From: UBA4736 sp002404015
Lineage (GTDB): Bacteria; Chloroflexota; Dormibacteria; Dormibacterales; Dormibacteraceae
Length of the DNA stretch: 64,000 bases
Assembly: GCA_036747295.1 (NCBI GenBank)
Contig: DAIOCN010000010.1
Location: forward strand, 1-64,000
Direction: 5' to 3'
The position numbers were made by a program, and so were the translations under genes. The notes beneath the pieces were generated by a model. The model saw only the letters and a list, made by a program, of their open reading frames with translations, made no database searches and was not told where the DNA came from. Positions 52,501-59,308 of the stretch are shown here, one piece after another (the first letter of the stretch is position 1; every line of letters begins with the position of its first letter).

Positions 52501-53039
52501 CCTGGGCCCGCGAGCAGGAGGTGCTGCCGGGCCGCAGCGACCTGACCGAAGCCGCCCTGCGCCAGCTCTACAAGCTGATGGCGTACAAGGACGAGTACGA
52601 GGTCGCTCGCCTGCTGCTGAAGGGGGAGTGGGCGGAGCGGATCCGCAACACGTTCGTGGAGCCCAGGGTGAAGTTCAACCTGCACCCGCCGTTCCTGCGC
52701 GAGCGCGGCCTTAAGAGCAAGCTCGAGCTGGGGAGCTGGTTCCGGCCAGTCCTCGGGGCGCTGATCCCGTTGCGGCGGCTCCGGGGAACCTCCTTCGACC
52801 CCTTCGGGCGGGCCGAGGTCCGCCGCACCGAGCGCGAGCTGGCGGCCTGGTACACGGGGGTCCTGGGCCGGATCCGCTCCGAGCTGACTGCCCAGAACCA
52901 CCACGCGGCCCTGGCGGCGGCCGCGGCGCCGGACCGGATCCGCGGCTACGAGCAGATCAAGATGCGCAACGTCCAGGCCACGCGCGAGTACGTCGAGCGG
53001 AAGCTGGCCGAGATGCAGAAGGTCGCCGTCACGGCCTGA
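49530..53039 (+). CDS. Fused indolepyruvate:ferredoxin oxidoreductase
   Basis: Large ThDP- and iron-sulfur-dependent 2-oxoacid oxidoreductase of 1169 aa from GTG 49530, with IorA- and IorB-type parts in one chain. Seen: N-terminal domain KVGTFISGYPGSPLGGYDIA, FVPGLNEELAAANVWGSQ; ThDP-binding part TPNYCPGCPHSRSTV, GGGIGCHGMAPL and GDGTFFHSASQS; iron-sulfur motif EDVCEGCGDCGDVSNC with further Cys in SCNKDYSCTRGDCP; and a C-terminal gamma-type domain GIGGTGVVTANQVLAYAA. The reaction is ferredoxin-linked oxidative decarboxylation of aryl pyruvates to aryl-acetyl-CoA, a product that suits the PaaK-like and CoA genes nearby. Fused forms of this length are known in aerobes. Confidence 0.92.
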   Translation: MATVRLDDKYTLEEGTAFMTGVQALVRLPIEQAKRDRAAGLKVGTFISGYPGSPLGGYDIALMQAKRFLDPLDIHFVPGLNEELAAANVWGSQMTDVFGSSYDGVTGIWYGKSPGVDRCLDIFKHANLGGGPRHSGMLALAADDPQAKSSTLPNNSEWDFVACGMPVLFPASVSEFLEVGLHGIALSRLTGLWVGFKAVTNLCDGGASVRVGPNLPQVVIPDLPGFTKPHSFIFFAPGSIELEQHLYEQRFPAAHAYARANRLDRIVQAGRRDRLGMVAAGKTYSDLVQALADMGLGDAQLAEHGIRVLKLGMVYPLEPKIVREFAEGLEEIVVVEEKRDLVEGQLRSILYPLERRPRVVGKRDEDGRPLFPIHGELDADTVAERLGPRLLHLPTRLPGVARRLKELEEVRGRHYQEFSRRTPNYCPGCPHSRSTVSLDGQLVGGGIGCHGMAPLMTQEERQTINAAPMGAEGSAFIGVAPFVDPDHFIQNVGDGTFFHSASQSLRATVAAGINITFKLLYNGHVAMTGGQDPTGVQDVPTLTRYLEAEGVARTIIVSEKYDSYQGLEFPANAKLYPRERYEDAVRELREVPGTTVLLFDQECAAEKRRARKRGKLPEPQKYAFINEDVCEGCGDCGDVSNCMSVQPVETELGRKTQIHQASCNKDYSCTRGDCPSFVTVYTSKGLVRRTAPELEAGSVPEPERRVKVPADGYRVYMPGIGGTGVVTANQVLAYAALLEGLQVHSLDQTGLAQKGGAVLSSLVLLDGERPYWSNKVGVGRADLMLALDTLGAVALVNADRMSPDRTVVVADSTVQPTADVIRHVELLMPGRSALQRAVDGFSRAADNVWLEAGRTAESLFGDQMLTNTFMLGVAYQAGLLPISGPNLEEAMRMNGVQVDRNLQAFRYGRLFQHDPAALAAQVGEPLRDYDAERRRYLGRLNGSGAAYERQLARCSELPEELRRQLAIRLGELIQYQDVRYADRYLDEVLATWAREQEVLPGRSDLTEAALRQLYKLMAYKDEYEVARLLLKGEWAERIRNTFVEPRVKFNLHPPFLRERGLKSKLELGSWFRPVLGALIPLRRLRGTSFDPFGRAEVRRTERELAAWYTGVLGRIRSELTAQNHHAALAAAAAPDRIRGYEQIKMRNVQATREYVERKLAEMQKVAVTA

Positions 53040-53058
53040 TCCGCCGCCGTCCGGCGCG

Positions 53059-53490
53059 TCAGCCGCGGAGCGCGGTCCGCAGGCTGTCCAGCGCCGTCGT
53101 CAGATCCTGGACCTGCTCGCCGGGCAGGTCGGTGAGCAGCGCCTCGAGTACTCCGTCCCGGGCCCGGACCGCCGCTTCCCGGACTTCGCGACCCCTTTCC
53201 GTCAGGCCGGCGTAGGACCCGCGATGGTCGCTGCCGCAGCGCCGGCGTTCCACGAGCCCGTCCGACTGCAGGCGGTCGGCCAGGCGGCTGAGCCCGCTCG
53301 CCGACATCGCGAGCACAACCGCCAGCTCGTTGAGGCGCGTCGGTCCACGCCGGCCCAGCTCGTCCAGCATCTCGACCTCCTTGAGGGCGAGGCCGGTCGA
53401 CCGCAGCAGGGCCGCCTCGACCAGGCCGGCCAGCCGGACCTGGGCGTGGTTGAGGGCTTCGAAGGCTCGGACGCTGGTATCGGTGCTCAT
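53059..53490 (-). CDS. MarR family transcriptional regulator
   Basis: Winged-helix regulator of 143 aa from ATG 53490. Seen: KEVEMLDELGRRGPTRLNEL, recognition helix VVLAMSASGLSRLADRLQSD, and the wing GLVERRRCGSDHRGSYAGLT. It is divergent from a yceI-like gene, and a palindrome TTGCTTCTGCAAGCAA (53499-53514) sits just before its start, the classic position of a MarR operator. Control of both genes is therefore likely; the inducer is unknown. An in-frame ATG-less extension to 53514 runs through the operator and is discounted. Confidence 0.88.
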   Translation of the reverse strand: MSTDTSVRAFEALNHAQVRLAGLVEAALLRSTGLALKEVEMLDELGRRGPTRLNELAVVLAMSASGLSRLADRLQSDGLVERRRCGSDHRGSYAGLTERGREVREAAVRARDGVLEALLTDLPGEQVQDLTTALDSLRTALRG

Positions 53491-53498
53491 TGGAATGA

Positions 53499-53514
53499 TT
53501 GCTTCTGCAAGCAA
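53499..53514. promoter_or_regulatory. Putative MarR operator
   Basis: TTGCTTCTGCAAGCAA is a 16-base palindrome (arms TTGCTT and AAGCAA) in the 75-base gap between the divergent marR and yceI-like genes. It fits the usual MarR site pattern TTGC-N8-GCAA. Confidence 0.6.
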
Positions 53515-53565
53515 GTATTGGCAGCTGTTCGGAATTCACTTCTATTGCAGGAGGCAAACAGACAA

Positions 53566-54126
53566 ATGACAGAGCGATTCGAGATTGACCCAGCCCATAC
53601 GATGGTCGGCTTTTCGGTGAAGCACCTGGCCGTGAGCACGGTGCGGGGCAGCTTCGGCAAGTTCGAGGGGGCCTTCGAGGCCGACCGCGACAACTGGAAG
53701 AATGTCAGCGGCGAGCTGAAGATCGAGACCGCCAGCATCACGACCGGCAACGAGCAGCGCGACGGCCATCTTCAGTCCGGCGACTTCTTCGAGGCCGAGA
53801 AGTTCCCCTACATCACCTTCAAGGTCAAGGGCGTCGACCAGAAGGACCTGGGCAACTACCAAGTCTCGGGCGACCTCACGATCAAGGACGTCACCCGCCC
53901 GGTGACCCTCGCGGCGACGGTCGAAGGCGAGATCGAGCACCCGTTCAAGCCGGGCAGCCAGCTGCTTTCGATCAGCGCGACCGGTGAGCTGAACCGGAAG
54001 GACTTCAGCCTGAACTGGGACGGCCTGGCCGGGGCGATCCCCATGGCCGGACACCAGATCAAGCTGCACATCGACGCCGAGGTGACCGCCAGCCCTGTGA
54101 CCGCGGAAGTCACAGCACAGGCGTAA
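53566..54126 (+). CDS. YceI family protein
   Basis: Lipocalin-like beta-barrel protein of 186 aa, family role polyisoprenoid or amphiphile binding. Seen: FEIDPAHTMVGFSVKHLAVS, TVRGSFGKFEGAFEAD, the QRDGHLQSGDFFEAEKFPYI motif, TIKDVTRPVTLAA and the C-terminal DFSLNWDGLAGA. It has no signal peptide, so it is probably cytoplasmic. ATG 53566 has AGGAGG about ten bases upstream. Divergent from a MarR regulator with an operator between them; similar MarR/YceI pairs occur in other Gram-positive-type genomes. Confidence 0.92.
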   Translation: MTERFEIDPAHTMVGFSVKHLAVSTVRGSFGKFEGAFEADRDNWKNVSGELKIETASITTGNEQRDGHLQSGDFFEAEKFPYITFKVKGVDQKDLGNYQVSGDLTIKDVTRPVTLAATVEGEIEHPFKPGSQLLSISATGELNRKDFSLNWDGLAGAIPMAGHQIKLHIDAEVTASPVTAEVTAQA

Positions 54127-54141
54127 CCGCGGCTTTCCGCC

Positions 54142-54172
54142 TACACTCTCCCCGCCGGTGCTCAGCCGGCGG
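54142..54172 (+). promoter_or_regulatory. -10 box and leader hairpin of a small gene
   Basis: TACACT (54142-54147) is followed by a hairpin CCGCCGG/CCGGCGG (54152-54158 and 54166-54172, seven-base loop), which ends just before the GAGAGGAG ribosome site of the ORF at 54193. The hairpin could be part of a leader controlling translation, or the terminator of the yceI transcript. Confidence 0.4.
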
Positions 54173-54192
54173 TGGAGAGGAGCGGAAGCAAC

Positions 54193-54438
54193 TTGGCGGA
54201 CCAGACCATCGTCAGCCTCCCCAGCCGGGCCTGGGCGGACTGCGCCGTCATGGACCTGGCAGCTGCGGGCTGCTGCGCCCGCGTCCTGGACGAGCTCGAC
54301 TGCGAGGGCCGCTGGCAGGTGCTGGTGTCCGGCAGCCGCGAGCAGATCGCCGAGCTGTGCGCCCTCCTGGCCTCCGAACCGGCGCCCGCTTTTCGGTGGG
54401 AGGCGTTCGTGAACTCCCTAGGCGGGCCCGCGGACTAG
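54193..54438 (+). CDS. Small conserved-looking hypothetical protein
   Basis: ORF of 81 aa from TTG 54193, with GAGAGGAG (54175-54182) ten bases upstream; GTG 54172 is an alternative. Composition looks protein-like: ADQTIVSLPSRAWADCAVMD, a Cys pair (GCCARVL), then DCEGRWQVLVSGSREQIAEL and FRWEAFVNSLGG, which suggest a small alpha/beta fold. No family recognised. Another frame over the same bases (54158-54412) is Arg/Trp-rich and looks like a shadow. It may share a promoter region with the hairpin at 54142-54172. Confidence 0.5.
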   Translation: MADQTIVSLPSRAWADCAVMDLAAAGCCARVLDELDCEGRWQVLVSGSREQIAELCALLASEPAPAFRWEAFVNSLGGPAD

Positions 54439-54545
54439 CGGTCCAGCGCCCGTCGGCTACTCCACCGTCAGTGGCGCCATCCGACGCAGCCCCGATGGGA
54501 GCCGGCGAACCGGCCTGAACTGTCGAGTCCCCGAGATGCCGCGAG

Positions 54546-54611
54546 AGCAGGACCCTCCCTCCGCCTGCGGGCGGAGTTAGCAGGACCCCTCCCCCCGCAG
54601 GCGGGGGGAGG
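54546..54611. repeat. Pair of related GC-rich palindromic repeats
   Basis: Two units begin AGCAGGACCC. The first contains CTCCGC/GCGGAG. The second contains the perfect 11-base inverted repeat CCTCCCCCCGC (54588-54598) and GCGGGGGGAGG (54601-54611) with a two-base spacer. They fill most of the 198-base gap between the small hypothetical gene and the monooxygenase stop and resemble the palindromes at 101-120, 27407-27453 and 38366-38396. The rest of the gap shows nothing recognisable. Confidence 0.5.
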
Positions 54612-54636
54612 AATAGATGGCGTGCGGAGTCTTGCG

Positions 54637-56649
54637 CTAGACCACGCGGTCCAGCAGGCAGAGGTCCGCTCGGCCGGCCGCGATCGCTGTGTTGATCTCG
54701 TCCAGCGTGGTGATTTGGCCGCAGGCCATGGTCGGCACACCGGCCTCGTTGCGGATCCGGTCGCTGTAGGGCGCACCGAACGCGCGGCCGTACTCGGGCC
54801 TGGCCTCGGGCACGGTCTGGCCCGTCAGGACCTGCACCAGGTCGCAGCCGTGCTCCGCCAGCGCGCGGGCCACCGCCACCGCCTCCTCCTCGTCCAGGCC
54901 GCCCTCCAGGTGGTCGGTCGCGGAGATGGCGACGGCCAGCGGCTTCCGCTCGGGCCACTCGGCGCGAACAGCGTCGAGGATCGCCAGCGGGAAGCGGAGG
55001 CGGTTCTCGAGCGATCCCCCGTAGCCATCCTGGCGCCGGTTCGTGAGCGGCGAGATGAAGCTCGCCGCCAGGTAGCCCTGGGCGAAGTTGAGCAGCAGCA
55101 GCTCGTGGGCGGCCGACCGCCTGCCGGCGTCCTCGAAGTCGGCGACCACCTTCGCCATGCCCGCCTCGTCCAGCTCCGTGGGGACCGCGCTCCAGGGCGC
55201 GTACGGCCGCGGGGACGCCGCCAGCAGCGGCCAGCCGCCCTCGCGCAATGGCCGGTCCACGCCGAGGCGGCGGGGGCGACAGGCTCCCCGGGGCCCGGCG
55301 TGGACGAGCTGGACGGCAAGCGGACGGCCCTCCCGGGCGGGCGGCGCCTCGAGCGGCGTGTCAGGAGTGATGCGGCCCTCGGCGGATACGGCGACCGGCT
55401 CCGATAGTTCGAGCCCGGCGCCCGCCTCGCACGACACGACCCGGTTGGCCAGCGTTAGCGAGCGGACCTTGAGCGGCGCGAAGGCGGGCGGCGGCGCCAG
55501 GGCGACCGCCAAGCCGGTCGCGCGCTCCCAGAACCAGGACTCCACGGAGCGCACGAACGAGGGGTCGCGCATCGCCAGGTTGTTGTGGGTGATCCGGGCC
55601 CGCGTCATCAGCTGGTAGGAGAACTGGGGCGGCTCGAAGCTGAAGTAGCGCTTGATGCCCTCGAAGTATTTGAGCGACACCCGCGACGCCTCCTGCAGGC
55701 GCTCGACGACCGGCTGCCGTTCCATCTCGTACTCGGTCAGGGCCGCCTCCCGGCTGTCCGGGTGCTTGAGGAAGGCTTTCTGGAGCGCGATGGCGTCCTC
55801 CAGCGCCAGCTTGGTGCCGGACCCGATCGACCAGTGGGCGCTGTGGGCGGAATCGCCCAGGAGCACGACGTTGTCGCGGTGCCACTCGCGGCAGGAGACC
55901 CAGGGGAAGTTGATCCAGAGCGAGCGCTTGGACAGCATGTGGCGGCCCTGCAGCTCGCCGGCGAAGACGCGCTCGCACAGCTCCAGCGACTCCTGTTCCG
56001 ACATCTCGTCCAGCCCGGCTCGCCGCCAGACCTCCTCCTCGAGCAGCAGGACCATCGTCGAGTGGGCCTCGTTGTAGGGGTAGCAGTGGGCCTGGAAGGC
56101 TCCCCACTCGGTGTCCTTGAAGATGTACGTGAACACCGGGAACGCCAGGTCGGCACCGTACCAGGCGTACTTGGACTCGGCCTGGCCCAGGGTGGGCCGG
56201 AACCAGTCGGCGTGCGCCCTCCGGACCCAGGAGTTGACGCCGTCGGCCGCCACCACCAGGTCGGCCTCGCGGTAACGGTCCAGCGAGTCCACCTCGGTGT
56301 GGAAGCGGAGCTCGACCCCCAGCTGGCGGGCACGATCCTGGAGGAGGCTCAGCAGCTCCTTGCGGCCGACCCCCGAGAAGGAGTTGCCCCGGATGCGCTC
56401 CACGCGGTCGCGGTAGCGGACATCGATCGGGTCCCAGCGCGCGAAGCTCTCGGTCATGGTGACGTAGCTCTCGTAGTCGGCGTCCTCCAGGTTGTCCAGC
56501 GAGCCTTCCGAGAAGACCACGCCCCAGCCGAAGGTTGCGTCCGGCGCGTTGCGCTCGATGACCGCGATCTCGTGCCGGGGGTCGGCCTTCTTCATAAGGA
56601 TCGAGAAGTAGAGGCCGGCCGGGCCGCCGCCCAGCACGTTGATCTTCAC
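54637..56649 (-). CDS. Salicylyl-CoA/2-aminobenzoyl-CoA monooxygenase with a degenerate reductase half
   Basis: Two-part protein of 670 aa. Residues 1 to about 385 are a complete class A flavin monooxygenase: NVLGGGPAGLYFSILMKK (FAD GxGxxG), LVVAADGVNSWVRRAHADW and VVLLGDSAHSAHWSIGSGTK. The rest is homologous to the old-yellow-enzyme reductase half of aminobenzoyl-CoA monooxygenase/reductase and salicylyl-CoA 5-hydroxylase, with SFISPLTNRRQDGYGGSLEN and GQTVPEARPEYGRAFG. However, it lacks the FMN loop after LTLANRVV, the usual HxAHGY catalytic motif reads NFAQGY, and the chain ends at RADLCLLDRVV, short of the family's C-terminal segment. Expected job: hydroxylation of an ortho-substituted benzoyl-CoA; the reduction step is probably lost. 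Last gene of the minus-strand operon. Confidence 0.85.
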   Translation of the reverse strand: MKINVLGGGPAGLYFSILMKKADPRHEIAVIERNAPDATFGWGVVFSEGSLDNLEDADYESYVTMTESFARWDPIDVRYRDRVERIRGNSFSGVGRKELLSLLQDRARQLGVELRFHTEVDSLDRYREADLVVAADGVNSWVRRAHADWFRPTLGQAESKYAWYGADLAFPVFTYIFKDTEWGAFQAHCYPYNEAHSTMVLLLEEEVWRRAGLDEMSEQESLELCERVFAGELQGRHMLSKRSLWINFPWVSCREWHRDNVVLLGDSAHSAHWSIGSGTKLALEDAIALQKAFLKHPDSREAALTEYEMERQPVVERLQEASRVSLKYFEGIKRYFSFEPPQFSYQLMTRARITHNNLAMRDPSFVRSVESWFWERATGLAVALAPPPAFAPLKVRSLTLANRVVSCEAGAGLELSEPVAVSAEGRITPDTPLEAPPAREGRPLAVQLVHAGPRGACRPRRLGVDRPLREGGWPLLAASPRPYAPWSAVPTELDEAGMAKVVADFEDAGRRSAAHELLLLNFAQGYLAASFISPLTNRRQDGYGGSLENRLRFPLAILDAVRAEWPERKPLAVAISATDHLEGGLDEEEAVAVARALAEHGCDLVQVLTGQTVPEARPEYGRAFGAPYSDRIRNEAGVPTMACGQITTLDEINTAIAAGRADLCLLDRVV

Positions 56650-56656
56650 CCGGCGC

Positions 56657-57493
56657 TCACCGGAGGACGTCCGCCAGCCGCTCCAGCTGGTCCAGCGAGG
56701 ATACGGTGGGCAGCAGAACCAGTTCGTCGCAGCCCTCCTCCTCGTAGCCGCGCACGAGGTCCTTGATGGCCTGCGGGGTGGTCAGGTTGGCCGCCGCGAT
56801 CTTCTCTGCGAAGCCGCCCGTGAACGCGTAGTAGGAGCGCAGGTAGTCAGCCCCCCGCTCAGGCTCGCCCAGCGCGAAGTAGCCCTGGCCCCAGAGCTGG
56901 GGCCGGCCGGGCCGGCCCGCGTCCGCCCAGGCCGCACGGGCCCGGGCCGCCGCCGAGGCGAACGCCCGCGGCGGACCGCCGCCGTGCACGTAGCCATCCG
57001 AGAGGCGAGCCATGCGCGAGAAGGCCTGGCCGCCGCCTCCTCCGACCAGCATGGTCGGACCATCCTCCCCGCCCGGCCGGGGGCCCACGACGCCCTCCTC
57101 CCAGGTCGCCCGGAGGTCGTGCAGCTGGCGCGAGAGCTCGCGGCCGCGCTGGCGGGGGTCGACGCCGGCCAACTCGTAATCGTCGTGGCGGGCGCCGATC
57201 CCCAGCCCAAGGACCAGCCGGCCGCCCGAGATGACGTCGAGTGTGGCCGCCTGCTTGGCCAGCAGCGCGCTGTTCCGCAGCGGCCCGATCAGGATCATGG
57301 TGACCAGCCGGATGCTCTCGGTCACGGCGGCGGCTCCGGCGAAGGTCGTCATCGGCTCCCAACACTCGTACACGAAGCGGTCGACCGTGCCCAGCGAGCT
57401 GAAGCCGGCCGCCTCGGCGCGTCGCGCCCAGTCCAGCATCAGCCGCCCGTCGGCGCCCGGGGTGGACGTCGGCAGCCCGATGCCTACCCGCAC
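56657..57493 (-). CDS. LLM class F420-dependent oxidoreductase
   Basis: TIM-barrel luciferase-like protein of 278 aa. Seen: MRVGIGLPTSTPG, LTVDRF-like opening LGTVDRFVYECWEPMT, IRLVTMILIGPLRNSALLAK, SGGRLVLGLGIGARHDDYEL, and a C-terminal FTGGFAEKIAAANLTTPQAI. F420 use is inferred from the subgroup. It overlaps the CapA-like gene by ten bases and is followed seven bases later by the monooxygenase gene. It could provide the reductive step missing from the degenerate half of that enzyme. Confidence 0.86.
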   Translation of the reverse strand: MRVGIGLPTSTPGADGRLMLDWARRAEAAGFSSLGTVDRFVYECWEPMTTFAGAAAVTESIRLVTMILIGPLRNSALLAKQAATLDVISGGRLVLGLGIGARHDDYELAGVDPRQRGRELSRQLHDLRATWEEGVVGPRPGGEDGPTMLVGGGGGQAFSRMARLSDGYVHGGGPPRAFASAAARARAAWADAGRPGRPQLWGQGYFALGEPERGADYLRSYYAFTGGFAEKIAAANLTTPQAIKDLVRGYEEEGCDELVLLPTVSSLDQLERLADVLR

Positions 57494-58512
57494 GGGAGCA
57501 CCAGGGTGTCGCTCTCCAGCCGCATCGCCGGGCCCCAGCCGGCGCTGTTGCGGGCGATGCCCTCGGCCAGCAGGCGGGCCCGCTCGGGGTGGGCGCGGAC
57601 CGGCTCGCCATTCTCATCCAGCCGCCCGAGCACGAGCCTGGCCTCGACCACGCGGCTCCCCTGGATCCTGATCAGGCCGACCGCCGTGTCGCGGGAGAAC
57701 CGCGGTTCCAGCTCGCCTCGATAGCCGAAGACGAAGGTGCCAAGGCCCTGGAAGACGGGCGCCCGGCCGACCAGCTCGATGCCCTGGACCGTGTGCGAGT
57801 GGCAGCCGAAGACGGCCGAAGCACCGGCCTCCACGAGCGCCCGGCCCAGGTTGAGCTGGTACCGCTCGACACGGTCCGACCAGCTGACGCCCCAGTGCAT
57901 CACCGCCACCACCAGGGGCGCCGTCTCGGCCGCGGTGCGGATCGCGGCCAGCAGGCGCCGCGCGTCCGCCGGGTCGGCCTCGGTCAACGTCCGCGGGGCG
58001 GAGGCGGGCTCCCAGGCCAGGCGCTGCTCGTCGGGCTCGATGCGGGTGGCGACGTGGACCCCGGCCATCCCGGGCCGGTTCTCGGTGGCCCAGAAGCGGT
58101 CGAAACCGACGCAGGTCGCCGTCACGAAGGCCACGTCCACGCCGCATATGTTCTGGATGACAGGCTCGAAGGCCTCGGCCGCCGTCTCGCCGATGCCGAG
58201 GGTGACCAGGCCGGCCTGCTGGAGGTCGTCCGCCAGGTCGCTCAGCGCCTCCCAGCCCTGGTCGCCGACATGGTTGTTGGCGAGGGCCACCGCGTCAACG
58301 CCCGCCGCCACCACGTCCGGGATCAGCTCGGGGTCGCCGCGCAGCTCGAGGCCCTCGCGCTGGGGGTCGTGGACCGAGGTCAGCGGCACCTCGAGGTTGC
58401 CGACCGCGAAGTCCGCCTCCGCCAGGACACCGAGCAGCGAGCCCGGAGGCCGCGAGCGCAGGTGCTGCAGCGGCCGCATGACAACCAGGTCGCCAACGCC
58501 GGCGATGACCAA
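57484..58512 (-). CDS. CapA family metallophosphatase-like protein
   Basis: Calcineurin-like fold protein of 342 aa related to CapA/PgsA. Seen: metal-binding motifs VIAGVGDLVVMRPL, FAVGNLEVPLTSVHD, VDAVALANNHVGDQGW, VVAVMHWGVSW and FGCHSHTVQGIEL, so all usual ligand positions are present. No signal peptide or membrane anchor is visible, unlike the wall-linked CapA of polyglutamate systems. It sits in a catabolic operon, one base after the MaoC stop side and overlapping the LLM gene, so a hydrolytic step or phosphoester cleavage on a pathway intermediate is more plausible than capsule synthesis. Confidence 0.82.
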   Translation of the reverse strand: MVIAGVGDLVVMRPLQHLRSRPPGSLLGVLAEADFAVGNLEVPLTSVHDPQREGLELRGDPELIPDVVAAGVDAVALANNHVGDQGWEALSDLADDLQQAGLVTLGIGETAAEAFEPVIQNICGVDVAFVTATCVGFDRFWATENRPGMAGVHVATRIEPDEQRLAWEPASAPRTLTEADPADARRLLAAIRTAAETAPLVVAVMHWGVSWSDRVERYQLNLGRALVEAGASAVFGCHSHTVQGIELVGRAPVFQGLGTFVFGYRGELEPRFSRDTAVGLIRIQGSRVVEARLVLGRLDENGEPVRAHPERARLLAEGIARNSAGWGPAMRLESDTLVLPCG

Positions 58513-58513
58513 C

Positions 58514-59308
58514 TTAGAAGTTCACCAGGCCTTCGCGGAGCACCTGCTTGCCGTCTGGCCCGATCGACTCGAAGGTGGCGCCGGTGGCGGTCCGCCAGAT
58601 CCGGGTCACCAGGTCGCTGCCGGGCTGGAGCATGCTCGCGAAGCGGACCGAGAGCGAGCTGACTCGGCCGGGGTCGGCGCCCGCCACCTCCTCGACGACC
58701 GCCCGGGTGGCGATGTGCAGCATGCACATGCCCTGCACGATGATCCCGGGCAGTCCGACCTGCCTGGCGAATTCAGGATCCGTGTGGATCTTGTTGTCGT
58801 CCCCGCTGGCCTTCGCGTAGCGAAAGGTGATGTCCTTCGCGAGGTGGGTTTTGCGAACTGCGTCCGGCGAGCCCGGCTCGGGCGCGCCGGGCCGTTCCGG
58901 CTTCCGAGCGCCCGCCGCAGGCGGAGGGTTCTGGGCCGTGCCCCGGGAGACGCTCACGACCCGCTGGGTGCAGACGGCTTCGTCGTCGGGGCCGAAGGTT
59001 TCCAGGCGCATCACGAGCACCTCGTTGGCCCCTCGGTCCGTGAGCGACTCGATGGTTCCGACCGATTTCAAAACGTCGCCGGCGGCGATCGGCCGGCTGA
59101 ACTCCATCCGCTGCTCGCCGTGGACGATCCGTCCTATGTCGACGTCCAGCTCGGGGTCGACGTTGACCTCCTGGATGCCCCGCCAGACCGGCACGATCGC
59201 GAACACCGGAGTGGGGCCGCCCGCGATGGCGGCGTACTCGTCCAGCTGCTCCTGGGAGACGTTGTGGGTGCCCAGGTCGTACGTGTGGCCGATTCGTTCG
59301 CGCCTCAT
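58514..59308 (-). CDS. MaoC-like dehydratase (double hot-dog)
   Basis: Hydratase/dehydratase of 264 aa with two hot-dog halves separated by a Pro-rich linker (about residues 125-150). Seen: N-terminal half with GTHNVSQEQLDEYAAIAG and the C-terminal half with the hydratase-2 motif YAKASGDDNKIHTDPEFA carrying the catalytic Asp and His, followed by LPGIIVQGMCML. Expected chemistry: addition or removal of water on an enoyl-/hydroxyacyl-CoA. Its ATG directly abuts the SDR stop on the minus strand. With the SDR it makes a classical beta-oxidation-like pair. Confidence 0.86.
   Translation of the reverse strand: MRRERIGHTYDLGTHNVSQEQLDEYAAIAGGPTPVFAIVPVWRGIQEVNVDPELDVDIGRIVHGEQRMEFSRPIAAGDVLKSVGTIESLTDRGANEVLVMRLETFGPDDEAVCTQRVVSVSRGTAQNPPPAAGARKPERPGAPEPGSPDAVRKTHLAKDITFRYAKASGDDNKIHTDPEFARQVGLPGIIVQGMCMLHIATRAVVEEVAGADPGRVSSLSVRFASMLQPGSDLVTRIWRTATGATFESIGPDGKQVLREGLVNF

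Noticed and set aside
54158..54412. 84-codon plus-strand frame overlapping the small hypothetical gene
   Set aside because: Arg/Trp/Ser-rich translation typical of frame shadows; the other frame has a better ribosome site and composition.
54588..54611. Perfect 11-base inverted repeat as a terminator
   Set aside because: Two-base spacer, no T-tract and membership of a dispersed repeat family argue against a simple terminator.
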